Part shown: positions 56,266 through 64,000 of the stretch, piece by piece
Position numbering within the stretch: position 1 is the first letter of the stretch
Layout: each line of letters begins with the position of its first letter
Source of the DNA: Myxococcales bacterium
GTDB taxonomy: Bacteria; Myxococcota_A; Polyangia; Polyangiales; GCA-016699535
Length of the DNA: 64,000 bases
NCBI GenBank assembly: GCA_016699535.1
Contig: CP064980.1
Coordinates: 1-64,000 of the forward strand
Direction: 5' to 3'
The notes under the pieces: generated by a model
What the model saw: the letters and a program-made list of their open reading frames with translations, nothing else
What the model was told of the DNA's origin: nothing
Databases searched by the model: none
Position numbers and translations under genes: made by a program

Positions 56266-57443
56266 TGTGCCACCCAGCGCCGCCCGAGCGGCAGGGTTGC
56301 GGCCGCACCGGGCGCAGCCAGGACGGCCTCGCCCTCCGCGAGTCCCTCGAGAACCTCGACCTGGTCGTTTCCCGTGAGGCCGAACCGTGGACGGACCAGC
56401 GCGACTCTGCCGCCGCGATCGGCGTACACGAAGGCACCCGTTGCGTCGTGGTGGACCATGCGGACCGGAACTCGTAGGGCACGGTCCCGGCGTCCGACTT
56501 CGACCCGCACGTCGGCGCGCTGGCCGATGGCAACGCGCCGCTCCAGTCGCTCGGGCGTGACCTCGACCAGAAGCTCGTGCGTCTGCCGGTCCGCCTCCCA
56601 CGAGATTCTGCTTACGCGGCCCGCGACTGACGCAGCCGTGCCTGGAAAGAAGATCGCGGCGGGCTGATCCGCGGCGAGCAGCGGCAGCATCGTCTCGTCC
56701 ACCGCGGCGTTGACGTACACGCGGTTCGTGTCGACGATTCGCAACACGGTCGAGCCGATGGTGACCGTGTCGCCGGGCTCGCGCAGCCTGCGCGTCACGA
56801 GTCCATCGAAGGGTGCCAGCAGTGTGGCGCGCACCATGGCGACCCGTCGCTGCTCGGCGCCGCCTGCCGCGACGTCGATGCCGCGTGTCGCCTCCGAACG
56901 CTGCGCGAGAACGCGATCGAGCTCGGCGCGAGCCACACGGAGGCGGTCGCTCGTCTCATCGCGCTGCTGCCCCGGAACCGCCCCCGCGTTGAACAGCGCG
57001 AGCGTCCGCGTCGCCTCTCGTTCTGCGGTCGCGAGGAGCGCCCGCGCACGCTCCTCCTCCGCAGCAAGTCGCTGCAACGAGGCGCGCGCCGCACCGATGC
57101 CGGTCTGTGCGGAGCGCAGGTCAGCTTGGGCCTGATCCGTCTCGAGCCGCGCAAGTTCCTGGCCGAGGGTGACGCGGGCTCCTTCATCGACCAGAACCTC
57201 GCTGAGCCTTCCCACGAGGTCGAACCCCACGGCAGCTTCGCGCTGGCTCTCGATGGTCCCGCGTCCGAACGCTTCCTGCGTGATGGTGCCGCGATCGATC
57301 CGAGCGACCTCCACGCTGACAGGCGACCAGACGCGGAACCACAAGACGAGCAGCACGACCCCGACGAGTACGACGACCCACAGGCCGCGGCGCACGATGC
57401 CGAGCGCTCGACGGAAGACGGTCGAAGCAGCCATGGGCCTCAC
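56262..57443 (-). CDS. HlyD/MacA-like periplasmic adaptor
   Basis: 393 residues. A membrane anchor (WVVVLVGVVLLVLWFRVWSP) is followed by a lipoyl/hairpin region: AVGFDLVGRLSEVLVDEGA, a long Ala/Arg-rich coiled coil (~90-190), and LLAPFDGLVTRRLREPGDTV. ATG 57443 or 57434 are both possible. With the permease and ATPase it forms a tripartite efflux pump, and the outer-membrane part would be supplied elsewhere. Confidence 0.85.
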   Translation of the reverse strand: MRPMAASTVFRRALGIVRRGLWVVVLVGVVLLVLWFRVWSPVSVEVARIDRGTITQEAFGRGTIESQREAAVGFDLVGRLSEVLVDEGARVTLGQELARLETDQAQADLRSAQTGIGAARASLQRLAAEEERARALLATAEREATRTLALFNAGAVPGQQRDETSDRLRVARAELDRVLAQRSEATRGIDVAAGGAEQRRVAMVRATLLAPFDGLVTRRLREPGDTVTIGSTVLRIVDTNRVYVNAAVDETMLPLLAADQPAAIFFPGTAASVAGRVSRISWEADRQTHELLVEVTPERLERRVAIGQRADVRVEVGRRDRALRVPVRMVHHDATGAFVYADRGGRVALVRPRFGLTGNDQVEVLEGLAEGEAVLAAPGAAATLPLGRRWVAQ

Positions 57444-57988
57444 CGCGCGTCTCGCTCGCGAATGGGCGACTCACCGCCCAGGAACGGCACCATCCGCCTG
57501 AGCACTCCACCTTTGCGAACCTGCTGGAGCATCACGCCACCCACGTGAAGGAGCACGAGGCCGAGCAGCGCGAACACGAGCGCCTCGTGCGCCTGACGGG
57601 ACGCGAGCGCTTCCAACGCCGGAGCTTCATTGAGCTGCCCGCGCAGGTAGTCTGGCCACGCGCTTAGCGCTCCGGTGACGAATCCACTCGCGCCGATGGC
57701 GAAGGTCACCGCATAGAGGAGCGCGTGAATCACGCCGACCCCTCGGCGGTGAAGCTCGGAGACAGGCAGCGGTGTCACTGCAGGCCCGCGGCGCCGGACG
57801 ACGAGACGCGCGACGGTGAGCAGCATCAGCGTCGCCCCACCGAGCGTGTGCATCCGCGAGATGAGCAGCCGCCCGCTCGAGTCAGCCGGAAGGTCCGTCA
57901 TGACGAACCCTGCCGTCGCCAGTCCGACAATGAGTGCCGCCGCGAGCCAGTGGAGCGCGACGCTTGTGTTCGACCAACGCTCACGCAT
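57440..57988 (-). CDS. Cytochrome b561-like membrane protein
   Basis: 182 residues, four membrane helices. NTSVALHWLAAALIVGLATA, LISRMHTLGGATLMLLTVAR, GVIHALLYAVTFAIGASGFV and HEALVFALLGLVLLHVGGVM supply His residues as in di-haem cytochrome b561 proteins. It could pass electrons through the inner membrane. It overlaps the adaptor gene by ATGA. Confidence 0.8.
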   Translation of the reverse strand: MRERWSNTSVALHWLAAALIVGLATAGFVMTDLPADSSGRLLISRMHTLGGATLMLLTVARLVVRRRGPAVTPLPVSELHRRGVGVIHALLYAVTFAIGASGFVTGALSAWPDYLRGQLNEAPALEALASRQAHEALVFALLGLVLLHVGGVMLQQVRKGGVLRRMVPFLGGESPIRERDAR

Positions 57989-58405
57989 GGCGGCCTCCCT
58001 CGAACAAGCGGGGCAAGAGGAGCGCCTGCGCTACCCAGAACCCCGAGCGGAGGGTCATCGCGATCAGCGTCCGCGTCTCATGGGAACCGCCCGAGAGCAC
58101 GTGAACCCCGAACGCCGCGAAGACGAGCAGCGTCGATATCGCGAGCCCTCGCGCCACCCAGATCTCCACCCGCGACCGAGCAGCGTGGCGAGCCCTCCGG
58201 CGACGTAGGCGAACCCGGCGCCAAAGTTGAACATCAAAACGAACGGGACGACGTTCCCGGCCTCTGCTCGCGCGTCGGGCCCACCCCAAAGTACGTTCCC
58301 ACCCTCGAGCAATGTGGCGACGCCGAATACGACGGCCAGGCCACCGAGGAGCCAGCGCCCAGCAGCGGGGCGCGACCTGGGTCGAGCGACAGTTGCGGTG
58401 CTCAT
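57981..58405 (-). CDS. Membrane protein, one frameshift
   Basis: The first half, MSTATVARPRSRPAAGRWLL, has two membrane segments (LGGLAVVFGVATLLEGGN, VVPFVLMFNFGAGFAYVAGG). Near 58168-58171 a missing G in a GGG run shifts the frame, and the protein continues VEIWVARGLAISTLLVFAAF to RLFEGGRHA. Corrected length is about 141 residues. The fault looks like a homopolymer error. Family unknown. It overlaps both neighbours. Confidence 0.65.
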
Positions 58406-58827
58406 GTTGCAGCCCTCCCGTCGCCCCAGTGCTTCAGCGCCAGCACGCCGGTGAGCACGACCGAGGCCGTCATCGCCACGGCGCCGAGCAGCACGAAGAT
58501 CGGCGAGAGGCCGAGGTACACCTCACCGAGGATCCCGGCGGGCATGAGGAGCCCCGCGAGGCCGAGCCCCGCGGCCGCGTTGCGCGCCCTGTCACTCGCC
58601 GCCGCGAGACGCACGAGCACGAACCCCAGCGCGAGGTTGAGCAGCGCGAAGAGGTTCCCGTGTACATGCGCGAGGCGCGCCTCGAAGTGCTTACCCACCG
58701 AGTAGCTGGCGACCCAGGCTTCCTTGTCAGGCGCGAAGTCACGCAGGTAGATGAGGAGGAACCCGTAGAGCATGAAGCCCGCCATGACGAGCAGGCCCAC
58801 GCCGACGTTGTAGCGACCGGTCTTCAT
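58402..58827 (-). CDS. Four-helix membrane protein
   Basis: 141 residues. MAGFMLYGFLLIYLRDFAPD, HFEARLAHVHGNLFALLNLA, GLAGLLMPAGILGEVYLGL and FVLLGAVAMTASVVLTGV form four membrane helices. His residues in the second one (AHVHGN) might bind metal or haem. No family named with confidence. It overlaps both neighbours by ATGA-type junctions. Confidence 0.65.
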   Translation of the reverse strand: MKTGRYNVGVGLLVMAGFMLYGFLLIYLRDFAPDKEAWVASYSVGKHFEARLAHVHGNLFALLNLALGFVLVRLAAASDRARNAAAGLGLAGLLMPAGILGEVYLGLSPIFVLLGAVAMTASVVLTGVLALKHWGDGRAAT

Positions 58828-59261
58828 TGGTGGTGCTCCTCTCCGCGTCCGAGGTGATGAACGAGCAGCACGAGGTCGGTCCCGGTGTCCGGCTCGACGG
58901 AGTGCGGAACGTTCGGCGCAAGGACGACCGCGTGTGTGGGGTCGAGGCGCAGCCGCTCGGCGCCGGCCACCACGGTGCCGCTACCCTGAAGCGCCGTGAT
59001 CGTCACCGGCACCTCGGAGTGGTGCGTCGGCAGCACGGTGCCGGCCCGAAGCACGATGCTCGCGAGCTTCAATGCGGGCTCGTCGACGAGCACCCGAACT
59101 TCGCGCGGCTCGCCCGCGCTCGGCGTGCCGGGGAGCTCGACGACGCGACTTGCTGGTCCGCCAAGCGTGGGTGCGTGGTGCTGCGCCGCGGACTGCGTGG
59201 CACAGCCGCCAAGCGACAGCGCAGCGACCGTGACGGTGGAGGAGAGAATCAGACGCATCAT
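58824..59261 (-). CDS. Cupin-fold lipoprotein
   Basis: 145 residues. The signal peptide ends in a lipobox, LSLGGCATQS. The cupin core reads VLRAGTVLPTHHSEVPVTIT, GSGTVVAGAERLRLDP and LAPNVPHSVEP, with His/Glu metal ligands (HHSE and HS). It may bind a small ligand in the periplasm. ATG 59261 overlaps the tetR-type gene stop. Confidence 0.75.
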   Translation of the reverse strand: MMRLILSSTVTVAALSLGGCATQSAAQHHAPTLGGPASRVVELPGTPSAGEPREVRVLVDEPALKLASIVLRAGTVLPTHHSEVPVTITALQGSGTVVAGAERLRLDPTHAVVLAPNVPHSVEPDTGTDLVLLVHHLGRGEEHHQ

Positions 59262-59878
59262 GGGGAACTCTTTCTGCTCGACGTGGGAGCGACAGCGGGC
59301 GAACGGAGGAGCGCGAGCAGGCTGCCCAGAACTGCGCGCGCTTCGGCATCTCGCTGCCGAGCCTTCGAGGGAGAGAGCGCCAGCATCTGCACCGTACCCA
59401 TGACGATCGGTGCGAGCGTCTCGGCGGGTAGATCTGAGCGCAGCTCGCCTGCGTCCTGGCCCTCGCGCACGCACTCGAGCACGAACGCGCGTGTCTTCTG
59501 CACGCAGGCCGCAAGGCGGGCCGAGCCGCTCTGAGGGAGCGCGAGGAGGAACTGCTCCGAGAGAACGAGCCGCAGGATACCGAGCTGATTGCCCACGGCC
59601 GTGCTTCGGGCCTCGATGAAGCGTTCGAGGCGCTCGACGGGGGGAAGCGTCGACGGCGGGTACGTGGACTCGAGAACAGCTTCGACGCGCGTCACGACAG
59701 CGTCGAGCAGCGCTTCGAGCGATGCGAAGTGCCTGAAGATCGCACCGGTCGAGAGCCCGACCTGCGCCGCGAGGCTGCGGGTGCTCAAGGCCGCGATGCC
59801 CTTCGTCGCGATGATGTGCAGCGCGGCGTCGGTCAGCTCGACCTGTCGATCTTCGGATGTGCGGCGAAGCGCTCCCAT
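59258..59878 (-). CDS. TetR-family regulator of the efflux operon
   Basis: 206 residues from ATG 59878. The DNA-binding region is IATKGIAALSTRSLAAQVGL then STGAIFRHFASLEALLDAVV, a TetR helix-turn-helix. The C-terminal half is helical and would bind the inducer. It is the first gene of the operon and lies next to a small inverted repeat (59888-59901), so it probably represses its own promoter. Alternative starts upstream lie over that operator. Confidence 0.85.
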   Translation of the reverse strand: MGALRRTSEDRQVELTDAALHIIATKGIAALSTRSLAAQVGLSTGAIFRHFASLEALLDAVVTRVEAVLESTYPPSTLPPVERLERFIEARSTAVGNQLGILRLVLSEQFLLALPQSGSARLAACVQKTRAFVLECVREGQDAGELRSDLPAETLAPIVMGTVQMLALSPSKARQRDAEARAVLGSLLALLRSPAVAPTSSRKSSP

Positions 59879-59887
59879 GCACACGAG

Positions 59888-59901
59888 AGTAAGCACTTAC
59901 T
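59888..59901. promoter_or_regulatory. TetR-type operator
   Basis: AGTAAG-CA-CTTACT, 6-base arms with a 2-base centre, 9 bases upstream of the TetR start. Position and symmetry fit an autoregulatory operator. The rest of the gap to 60106 has CCCGG/CCGGG and GGGGATGG/CCATCCCC inverted repeats but no gene. Confidence 0.62.
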
Positions 59902-60106
59902 TGCTTCCGCGCAAGCGGGTGCGCGCAAGCACCGGGATCTCCGCCGTATTTTGGTGCGCGCTGGGGGTGCAACAGAAGTGGTTAGGGGATGGGGGAGAGG
60001 GATCCCGGAACCGGGCTGCTTTCCCACCCTGGCTTCCACCATCCCCTCACGCCCGACGCTGCCTCCTGTGCTCGCGGATGAACCGCGGGCCGCGAGGAGA
60101 GCAGCC

Positions 60107-60346
60107 ATGCGTACCACGTCCACCAACACCACCGACTGCCGTTGCAAGAACTGCCAGGCCCTGCTGGCGAAGCACGACCGCGACGGCCTCAGCATCCGTC
60201 GCGGCGACATGCAGACCACGGTGACCGGCGCCGACTTCACCGTCGCCGTCACTTGCTACCGCTGCAAGACGCTCAACGTCCTCGCGTCGCCGCGCAAGCC
60301 GACGCCGACGCCCACGTCCGCGCTCCCGAGGGCGACGGCCGCGTAG
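60107..60346 (+). CDS. Com-like zinc finger protein
   Basis: 79 residues. CRCKNCQALLAKHDRDGLSI and VTCYRCKTLNVLASP place two Cys pairs in the pattern of phage Mu Com, which binds RNA to allow translation of the DNA-modification gene mom. No mom-like gene is seen in this window. ATG 60107 has GAGGAGA upstream. It is the first gene of the rightward phage block. Confidence 0.72.
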   Translation: MRTTSTNTTDCRCKNCQALLAKHDRDGLSIRRGDMQTTVTGADFTVAVTCYRCKTLNVLASPRKPTPTPTSALPRATAA

Positions 60347-60443
60347 CTCGCGGCCTGCCCCTCACCTCAAGTCCACCGAGCGCATTGACGCCCTGAATCG
60401 GCCACCAAGGAGCGCCTGACGCCCGCCGGAAAGGCGGCGCGTC

Positions 60444-61283
60444 ATGCGCGCAAGCTGGGAGGCTCTGCACGCGGGCCTCGATCGTTCCGTTCGTACTCTT
60501 CAGGCAGATCAGGCGTTCCAACAGGCGAAGCAACTGCACCCGGCGCTGGCGGGGTTCGACGAGCCCAAGAAGCTCGTCGCGCACCTCACGAGCAAGGCCG
60601 GCGACCTCGACGAGAAGGACCGCATCCTCGGCACCCTCGTCACGCTGGTGCAGCGGCGAGAGCACCACGAGGTCGCGAGCGCGCTCCTCTGGCTCGGGCT
60701 CTGGCCGGGGCTCGACGCCGTCTACCGGCGCCGGCTCCGGCACTTCCGCGACCAGCCCGACGAGCTCGTTGCCGAGCTGGCCGAGGCCTTCACCGCGCTG
60801 GTCGAGCGCCTCGACCTCACCGCTGTTCACCGCGTGGCCGCGACGTTGGTGCGGAGCACCGAGCGCGACGTGATGGACCACCGCAAGCGCCGGTGGGCCG
60901 AGGTGAACCACGGCCTCGAGGGCGAGCCGAACGAGCCGCTCCGCGACCTCGAGGGGGACATCTTCAGCGCGAGCTGGTTCGACAAGGCGTCGCTCCAGCG
61001 CTGGGCAGCGTCCGACCACGATCTCCCGAGCCTCTCGTTCGACGAGGACGTCGCGGTCCTGCGCGCGTGGCTCGAGCCGATCGTCGGCGCCGACGCCGAG
61101 CTGCTGCTCGCGGTGCTGGTGCTCGACGAGACCCAGCGCGAGGCCGGCGAGCGCCTGGGGCTCACGCACGACGCGGCCCGCAAGCGCTTCCAGCGCGCGC
61201 TCGGACGGCTCCGCGAGCACCTCGCGACCTCCCTGTCCCACTCCGGCCGCGAGAGCCGCGTTTGCCCCCCACGCAACCGCTGA
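60444..61283 (+). CDS. Sigma-70-like phage protein 2
   Basis: 279 residues. ASALLWLGLWPGLDAVYRRR, ELVAELAEAFTALVERLDL and VAATLVRSTERDVMDHRKRR look like sigma region 2. The C-terminal TQREAGERLGLTHDAARKRF leads into QRALGRLREHLATSL, a region-4-like helix-turn-helix. It parallels the protein at 49181-49972. A class 2 motif overlaps its 3' end. It may direct RNA polymerase to class 1 or class 2 motifs (inference). Confidence 0.68.
   Translation: MRASWEALHAGLDRSVRTLQADQAFQQAKQLHPALAGFDEPKKLVAHLTSKAGDLDEKDRILGTLVTLVQRREHHEVASALLWLGLWPGLDAVYRRRLRHFRDQPDELVAELAEAFTALVERLDLTAVHRVAATLVRSTERDVMDHRKRRWAEVNHGLEGEPNEPLRDLEGDIFSASWFDKASLQRWAASDHDLPSLSFDEDVAVLRAWLEPIVGADAELLLAVLVLDETQREAGERLGLTHDAARKRFQRALGRLREHLATSLSHSGRESRVCPPRNR
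61234..61266 (+). promoter_or_regulatory. Class 2 phage motif on plus strand, before SSB operon
   Basis: TGTCCC, 21-base spacer with CGAGAGCCG, TTTGCC, then CCCC. It lies inside the end of the sigma-like gene and 41 bases ahead of ATG 61307. It is the only copy on the plus strand and shows that both phage blocks share the motif. Confidence 0.6.
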
Positions 61284-61306
61284 ACCGCCCGGAGGAGCCC
61301 ACCGAC

Positions 61307-61540
61307 ATGGACCACGCGCAGCCCATCACCAGCCCGACCGACGACGACGACTTCGTGCGTCTGCCGGGCCTCTTCCGCCGCTGGGAGCTCGAACAGGTCG
61401 TCGAGCCCGGCACGGACTTCCACCTCGAGGAGGCGGGTAACGCCTCCGACGGAACCCCGCTCTTCGCCGTGTACCGGCGCGAGCGGACGCAGACGAGCAG
61501 CACGAGCAGCAGCAACCCCAACCCCAAGAAGGAGCAGTGA
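61307..61540 (+). CDS. Small acidic/polar hypothetical protein
   Basis: 77 residues. MDHAQPITSPTDDDDFVRLP and LFRRWELEQVVEPGTDFHLE then a Ser/Asn/Pro tail SSTSSSNPNPKKEQ. ATG 61307 has GGAGGAG about 10 bases upstream. No family recognised. It precedes the SSB-like gene by 3 bases and may be a helper of it. Confidence 0.58.
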   Translation: MDHAQPITSPTDDDDFVRLPGLFRRWELEQVVEPGTDFHLEEAGNASDGTPLFAVYRRERTQTSSTSSSNPNPKKEQ

Positions 61541-61543
61541 CCA

Positions 61544-62278
61544 ATGGCACCGAGCATGTGGCAGCAGACCGAAGAGATGGCGAAGAAGCACGACCAGGGC
61601 GGAAGCCTCTGGCTCAAGCTCGGGAACGACGGCGACAAGGCGGTCGTCGTGTTCCTCGGCGAGCCTCACCCGCGTGAGGTCTGCTTCGTGGACGGCAAGT
61701 ACATGCCGTTCGACGAGAAGCTGAAGGCGCAGGGGCTCAAGCCCTCGCTGCGTGTGGCGCTCAGCGTCGCGCTCTACGACTCGAAGGAGGTGAAGGTCCT
61801 CGAGCAGGGCGTGATGTTCTTCAAGGACCTCGTCCGCGTCCGCGAGAAGTACGGCCTCGAGAAGTGGGCCTTCGAGATCCAGCGCCACGGCGCCGCCAAG
61901 GATCCGAAGACGACCTACTCCATCCTGCCCGAGCACCAGCTCTCGGCCGAGCAGCAGAAGGCGTTCCACGCGCTCCCGCAGCACGACCTCGAGAAGCTCT
62001 ACGCCCCCGAGAGCGAGGGCGGCAGCAGCGCGCCGCTCGGCAGCTACGACCAGAAGTCCGACGGCACCGTCGACCCGAAGGTGGCGCAGGGCATCGCCAC
62101 GCAGCTCAAGGCGCTGCCGCGCGAGGCGGTCGATCGCTTCCTCCAGAAGTTCGGCGTGCAGCGCATCAAGGACCTGCCGGCCGCGCAGGTCGAGAAGGCG
62201 CGCGCGTTCGTCGAGCAGCTGCAGACCGAGCTGGCCGCGCCCGCCGCGACCGAGACCGAGGTCGATCCGTTCGCCTGA
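61544..62278 (+). CDS. ssDNA-binding-protein-like (SSB/gp32-type)
   Basis: 244 residues. The N-terminal region SLWLKLGNDGDKAVVVFLGE and CFVDGKYMPFDEKLKAQG fits an OB-like fold. The C-terminal tail TETEVDPFA ends in the acidic-hydrophobic pattern of SSB-type partner-binding tips. It is likely to cover single-stranded DNA in phage replication and recruit other proteins. Family assignment is by pattern. The helicase gene follows 23 bases later. Confidence 0.6.
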   Translation: MAPSMWQQTEEMAKKHDQGGSLWLKLGNDGDKAVVVFLGEPHPREVCFVDGKYMPFDEKLKAQGLKPSLRVALSVALYDSKEVKVLEQGVMFFKDLVRVREKYGLEKWAFEIQRHGAAKDPKTTYSILPEHQLSAEQQKAFHALPQHDLEKLYAPESEGGSSAPLGSYDQKSDGTVDPKVAQGIATQLKALPREAVDRFLQKFGVQRIKDLPAAQVEKARAFVEQLQTELAAPAATETEVDPFA

Positions 62279-62301
62279 GCGCCCGGCGCGAGGAGCCACC
62301 C

Positions 62302-64000
62302 ATGAATGACTACCTCTCCGAGGTCTTCGGGGACGGCGGGCTCTTCGCCTCGCGGTTCCCCGGCTACGAAATGCGCGAGGGCCAGGTGGCGCTCGCCCGC
62401 ATGGTCGACGAGGCCATGCGCGGCGGGCGCCACGCCCTCGGCGAAGGGCCCTGCGGCACCGGCAAGAGCGTCGGGTACGCGGTGCCCGCCGTCTGGCACG
62501 CGCACCACGAGAAGAAGCGCGTCGTCATCGCGACGGCGAACATCGCGCTCCAGGAGCAGCTCGTCCGCAAGGACCTGCCGATGCTCGCGAGCGTGCTGCC
62601 GTGGCCGTTCACGTTCGCGCTCTTGAAGGGGCGCAACAACTACGTCTGCCTCGATCGCCTCGCAGAGTCCGAGGCCCGCGGCGAGCTGCGCGGGCTCTTC
62701 GACGACGGGCAGCAGCGCCAGCTCGACGACGTGCTCGCGTGGGCCGAGGCGACGAAGACCGGCGACGTCTCCGAGCTGCCGTTCATCCCGGCGCCGCAGG
62801 TCTGGTCCCGCTTCGCCGTGGGCTCCGACGAGTGCAAGGGCGACGGCTGCCCGTTCCGCGACGAGTGCTTCTCGGAGCGGGCGAAGGCGGTCGCTCAGGG
62901 CGCGGACATCATCGTCACGAACTACCACCTGCTGTTCGCCCATCTCGCGGTGCGCAGGGAGACCGGTCAGGACCTCGTGCTCCCTGCGCACGACCTGCTC
63001 ATCCTCGACGAGGCGCACGAGGCCGCGGACATCGCCCGCGAGTTCTTCGGCTTCACCGTCTCCGAGCACACGTTCGCTCGGCTCGCGACGGCGGCCGCCG
63101 ACTTCGGCCACAAGCAGCTCGCCGGGGAGCTGCGCCAGGAAGCGGGGCGGCTCTTCGAGCGGCTCGCCGACTTCGCGCGGTCGCCCCGGTACAAGAAGCG
63201 GCTCAAGGCCCCGGGCTTCGCCTCCGACGCGGGCGTCCAGCGCGCGCTGCGCTCGCTCGTGGCGCAAGCCACCGCGCGAGCCGAGGATGAGGCGCGGGAC
63301 CAGAAGGAGCGCGCGACGGCGCGCAACGTGGCGCGCAACGCGGCGGTCGCCGGGGCGCGGCTCGACGAGGGGCTGCAGCAGACGGACGCCGACAAGGTCT
63401 ACTGGCTCGACGTCGATCCGAAGGGCCGCGCGAAGCTGCGCGCCAAGCCCATCGACGTGAGCGAGCTGCTCCGCGCCGAGCTGTTCGCCCGCTGCCCTTC
63501 GGTGTCGCTCGTGTCGGCGACGCTCACCACCTCGGGCAACTTCGACTTCGTCCGCCGCGAGGCGGGCGTGCCCGAGGGGGCGCTCGAGGTCATCGCCGAG
63601 ACGCCGTTCGACTTCGAGTCGCAGGCGCTGCTCGTCGTGCCGGAGCGCATGCCCGATCCGCGCGAACCCGGCTTCATCGATTCCGCCGTCGACATCTTCC
63701 GGCAGGTGCTCGAGGCCTGCGACGGCCGCACCCTCGGGCTCTTCACGTCGTACCGGAACCTGAACGCCGTCTACGACCGCGTCGTGGGCGGCAAGCACCG
63801 CGTCCTGCGCCAGGGTGACCTGCCGCGTGCGGAGCTGACCCGCCTCTTCAAGGAGGACGTCGGCTCGGTGCTGCTCGGCACGGAGAGCTTCTGGACCGGC
63901 ATCGACGTGCCGGGCGAGGCGCTCACCGGGCTCGTCATCGACAAGCTGCCGTTCCCGCATCCGGACGATCCGGTCATCGATGCCATCTGCGAGCGCGACC
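62302..64000 (+). CDS. DinG/XPD-like Fe-S DNA helicase, runs off window
   Basis: At least 566 residues from ATG 62302 and still open at 64000. Walker A is GEGPCGTGKSVGYAV and the DEAH box is LLILDEAHEAADI. The Fe-S region includes NNYVCLDRLAESE, DECKGDGCPFRDECF, and the later ATLTTSGNFDF and GTESFWTGIDVPGEAL motifs are those of DinG/Rad3 superfamily 2 helicases. It unwinds DNA in repair or phage replication. The C-terminus is outside the window. Confidence 0.85.
   Translation, partial: MNDYLSEVFGDGGLFASRFPGYEMREGQVALARMVDEAMRGGRHALGEGPCGTGKSVGYAVPAVWHAHHEKKRVVIATANIALQEQLVRKDLPMLASVLPWPFTFALLKGRNNYVCLDRLAESEARGELRGLFDDGQQRQLDDVLAWAEATKTGDVSELPFIPAPQVWSRFAVGSDECKGDGCPFRDECFSERAKAVAQGADIIVTNYHLLFAHLAVRRETGQDLVLPAHDLLILDEAHEAADIAREFFGFTVSEHTFARLATAAADFGHKQLAGELRQEAGRLFERLADFARSPRYKKRLKAPGFASDAGVQRALRSLVAQATARAEDEARDQKERATARNVARNAAVAGARLDEGLQQTDADKVYWLDVDPKGRAKLRAKPIDVSELLRAELFARCPSVSLVSATLTTSGNFDFVRREAGVPEGALEVIAETPFDFESQALLVVPERMPDPREPGFIDSAVDIFRQVLEACDGRTLGLFTSYRNLNAVYDRVVGGKHRVLRQGDLPRAELTRLFKEDVGSVLLGTESFWTGIDVPGEALTGLVIDKLPFPHPDDPVIDAICERD

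Overview
High-GC DNA (roughly 70 % G+C by eye) with many coding genes overlapping by ATGA, GTGA or TGATG. Style and content fit a myxobacterium-like proteobacterial relative (Myxococcota): a small Cys-rich secreted protein of a kind common there, IPT/TIG and Ig-like fusions, and very GC-rich third codon positions. Taxonomy is inferred, not proven.

Layout. (1) 1-8261, plus strand: a chromosomal arsenic/arsenosugar cluster. It holds ArsS-type radical SAM, peroxiredoxin, ArsC joined to an MTA-phosphorylase-like domain, a PiT transporter, a TVP38-type membrane protein, a MerA-like flavoprotein, the two TIGR04282/TIGR04283 glycosyltransferases, and a carboxymuconolactone-decarboxylase-like protein. 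The first ~6 kb has many frameshifts that become denser toward position 1, which looks like poor sequence at a contig edge. (2) 8328-53829, almost all minus strand: a nearly complete contractile-tailed (myovirus) prophage read leftward. In transcription order it has nucleases and an exonuclease fusion, a sigma-like protein, terminases (with a plus-strand integrase between them), portal, minor head protein, a Dam-Dam-prohead-protease fusion, scaffold, major capsid, neck, sheath, tube, tape measure, T4/P2-like baseplate, Ig- and lectin-like tail proteins, fibre, lysis enzymes, and finally a small-gene region with an amidoligase and two gamma-glutamylcyclotransferases. One plus-strand HEPN-like gene is inserted among the tail genes. 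(3) 54341-59878, minus strand: an eight-gene bacterial-type TetR-controlled operon for a MacAB-like ABC exporter with membrane and cupin proteins. (4) 60107-64000, plus strand: more phage-type genes (Com-like zinc finger, second sigma-like protein, SSB-like protein, DinG-like helicase) running off the window. The efflux operon therefore lies between two phage blocks, either as cargo or at a junction.

Two intergenic motifs recur and are absent from the bacterial-type blocks. Class 1, TTGCTA-N18-TGTATG with a conserved spacer end, occurs five times, before the integrase, the amidoligase and small accessory genes. Class 2, TGTCCC-N17..21-TTTGCC, occurs eight times, before structural and DNA-metabolism transcription units on both strands. 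With two sigma-like phage proteins and a ribbon-helix-helix protein, this suggests a phage-specific transcription programme with an accessory/lysogeny regulon and a lytic regulon. This circuit, the methylase-protease fusion, and the amidoligase/GGCT cassette are the most novel parts of the window.
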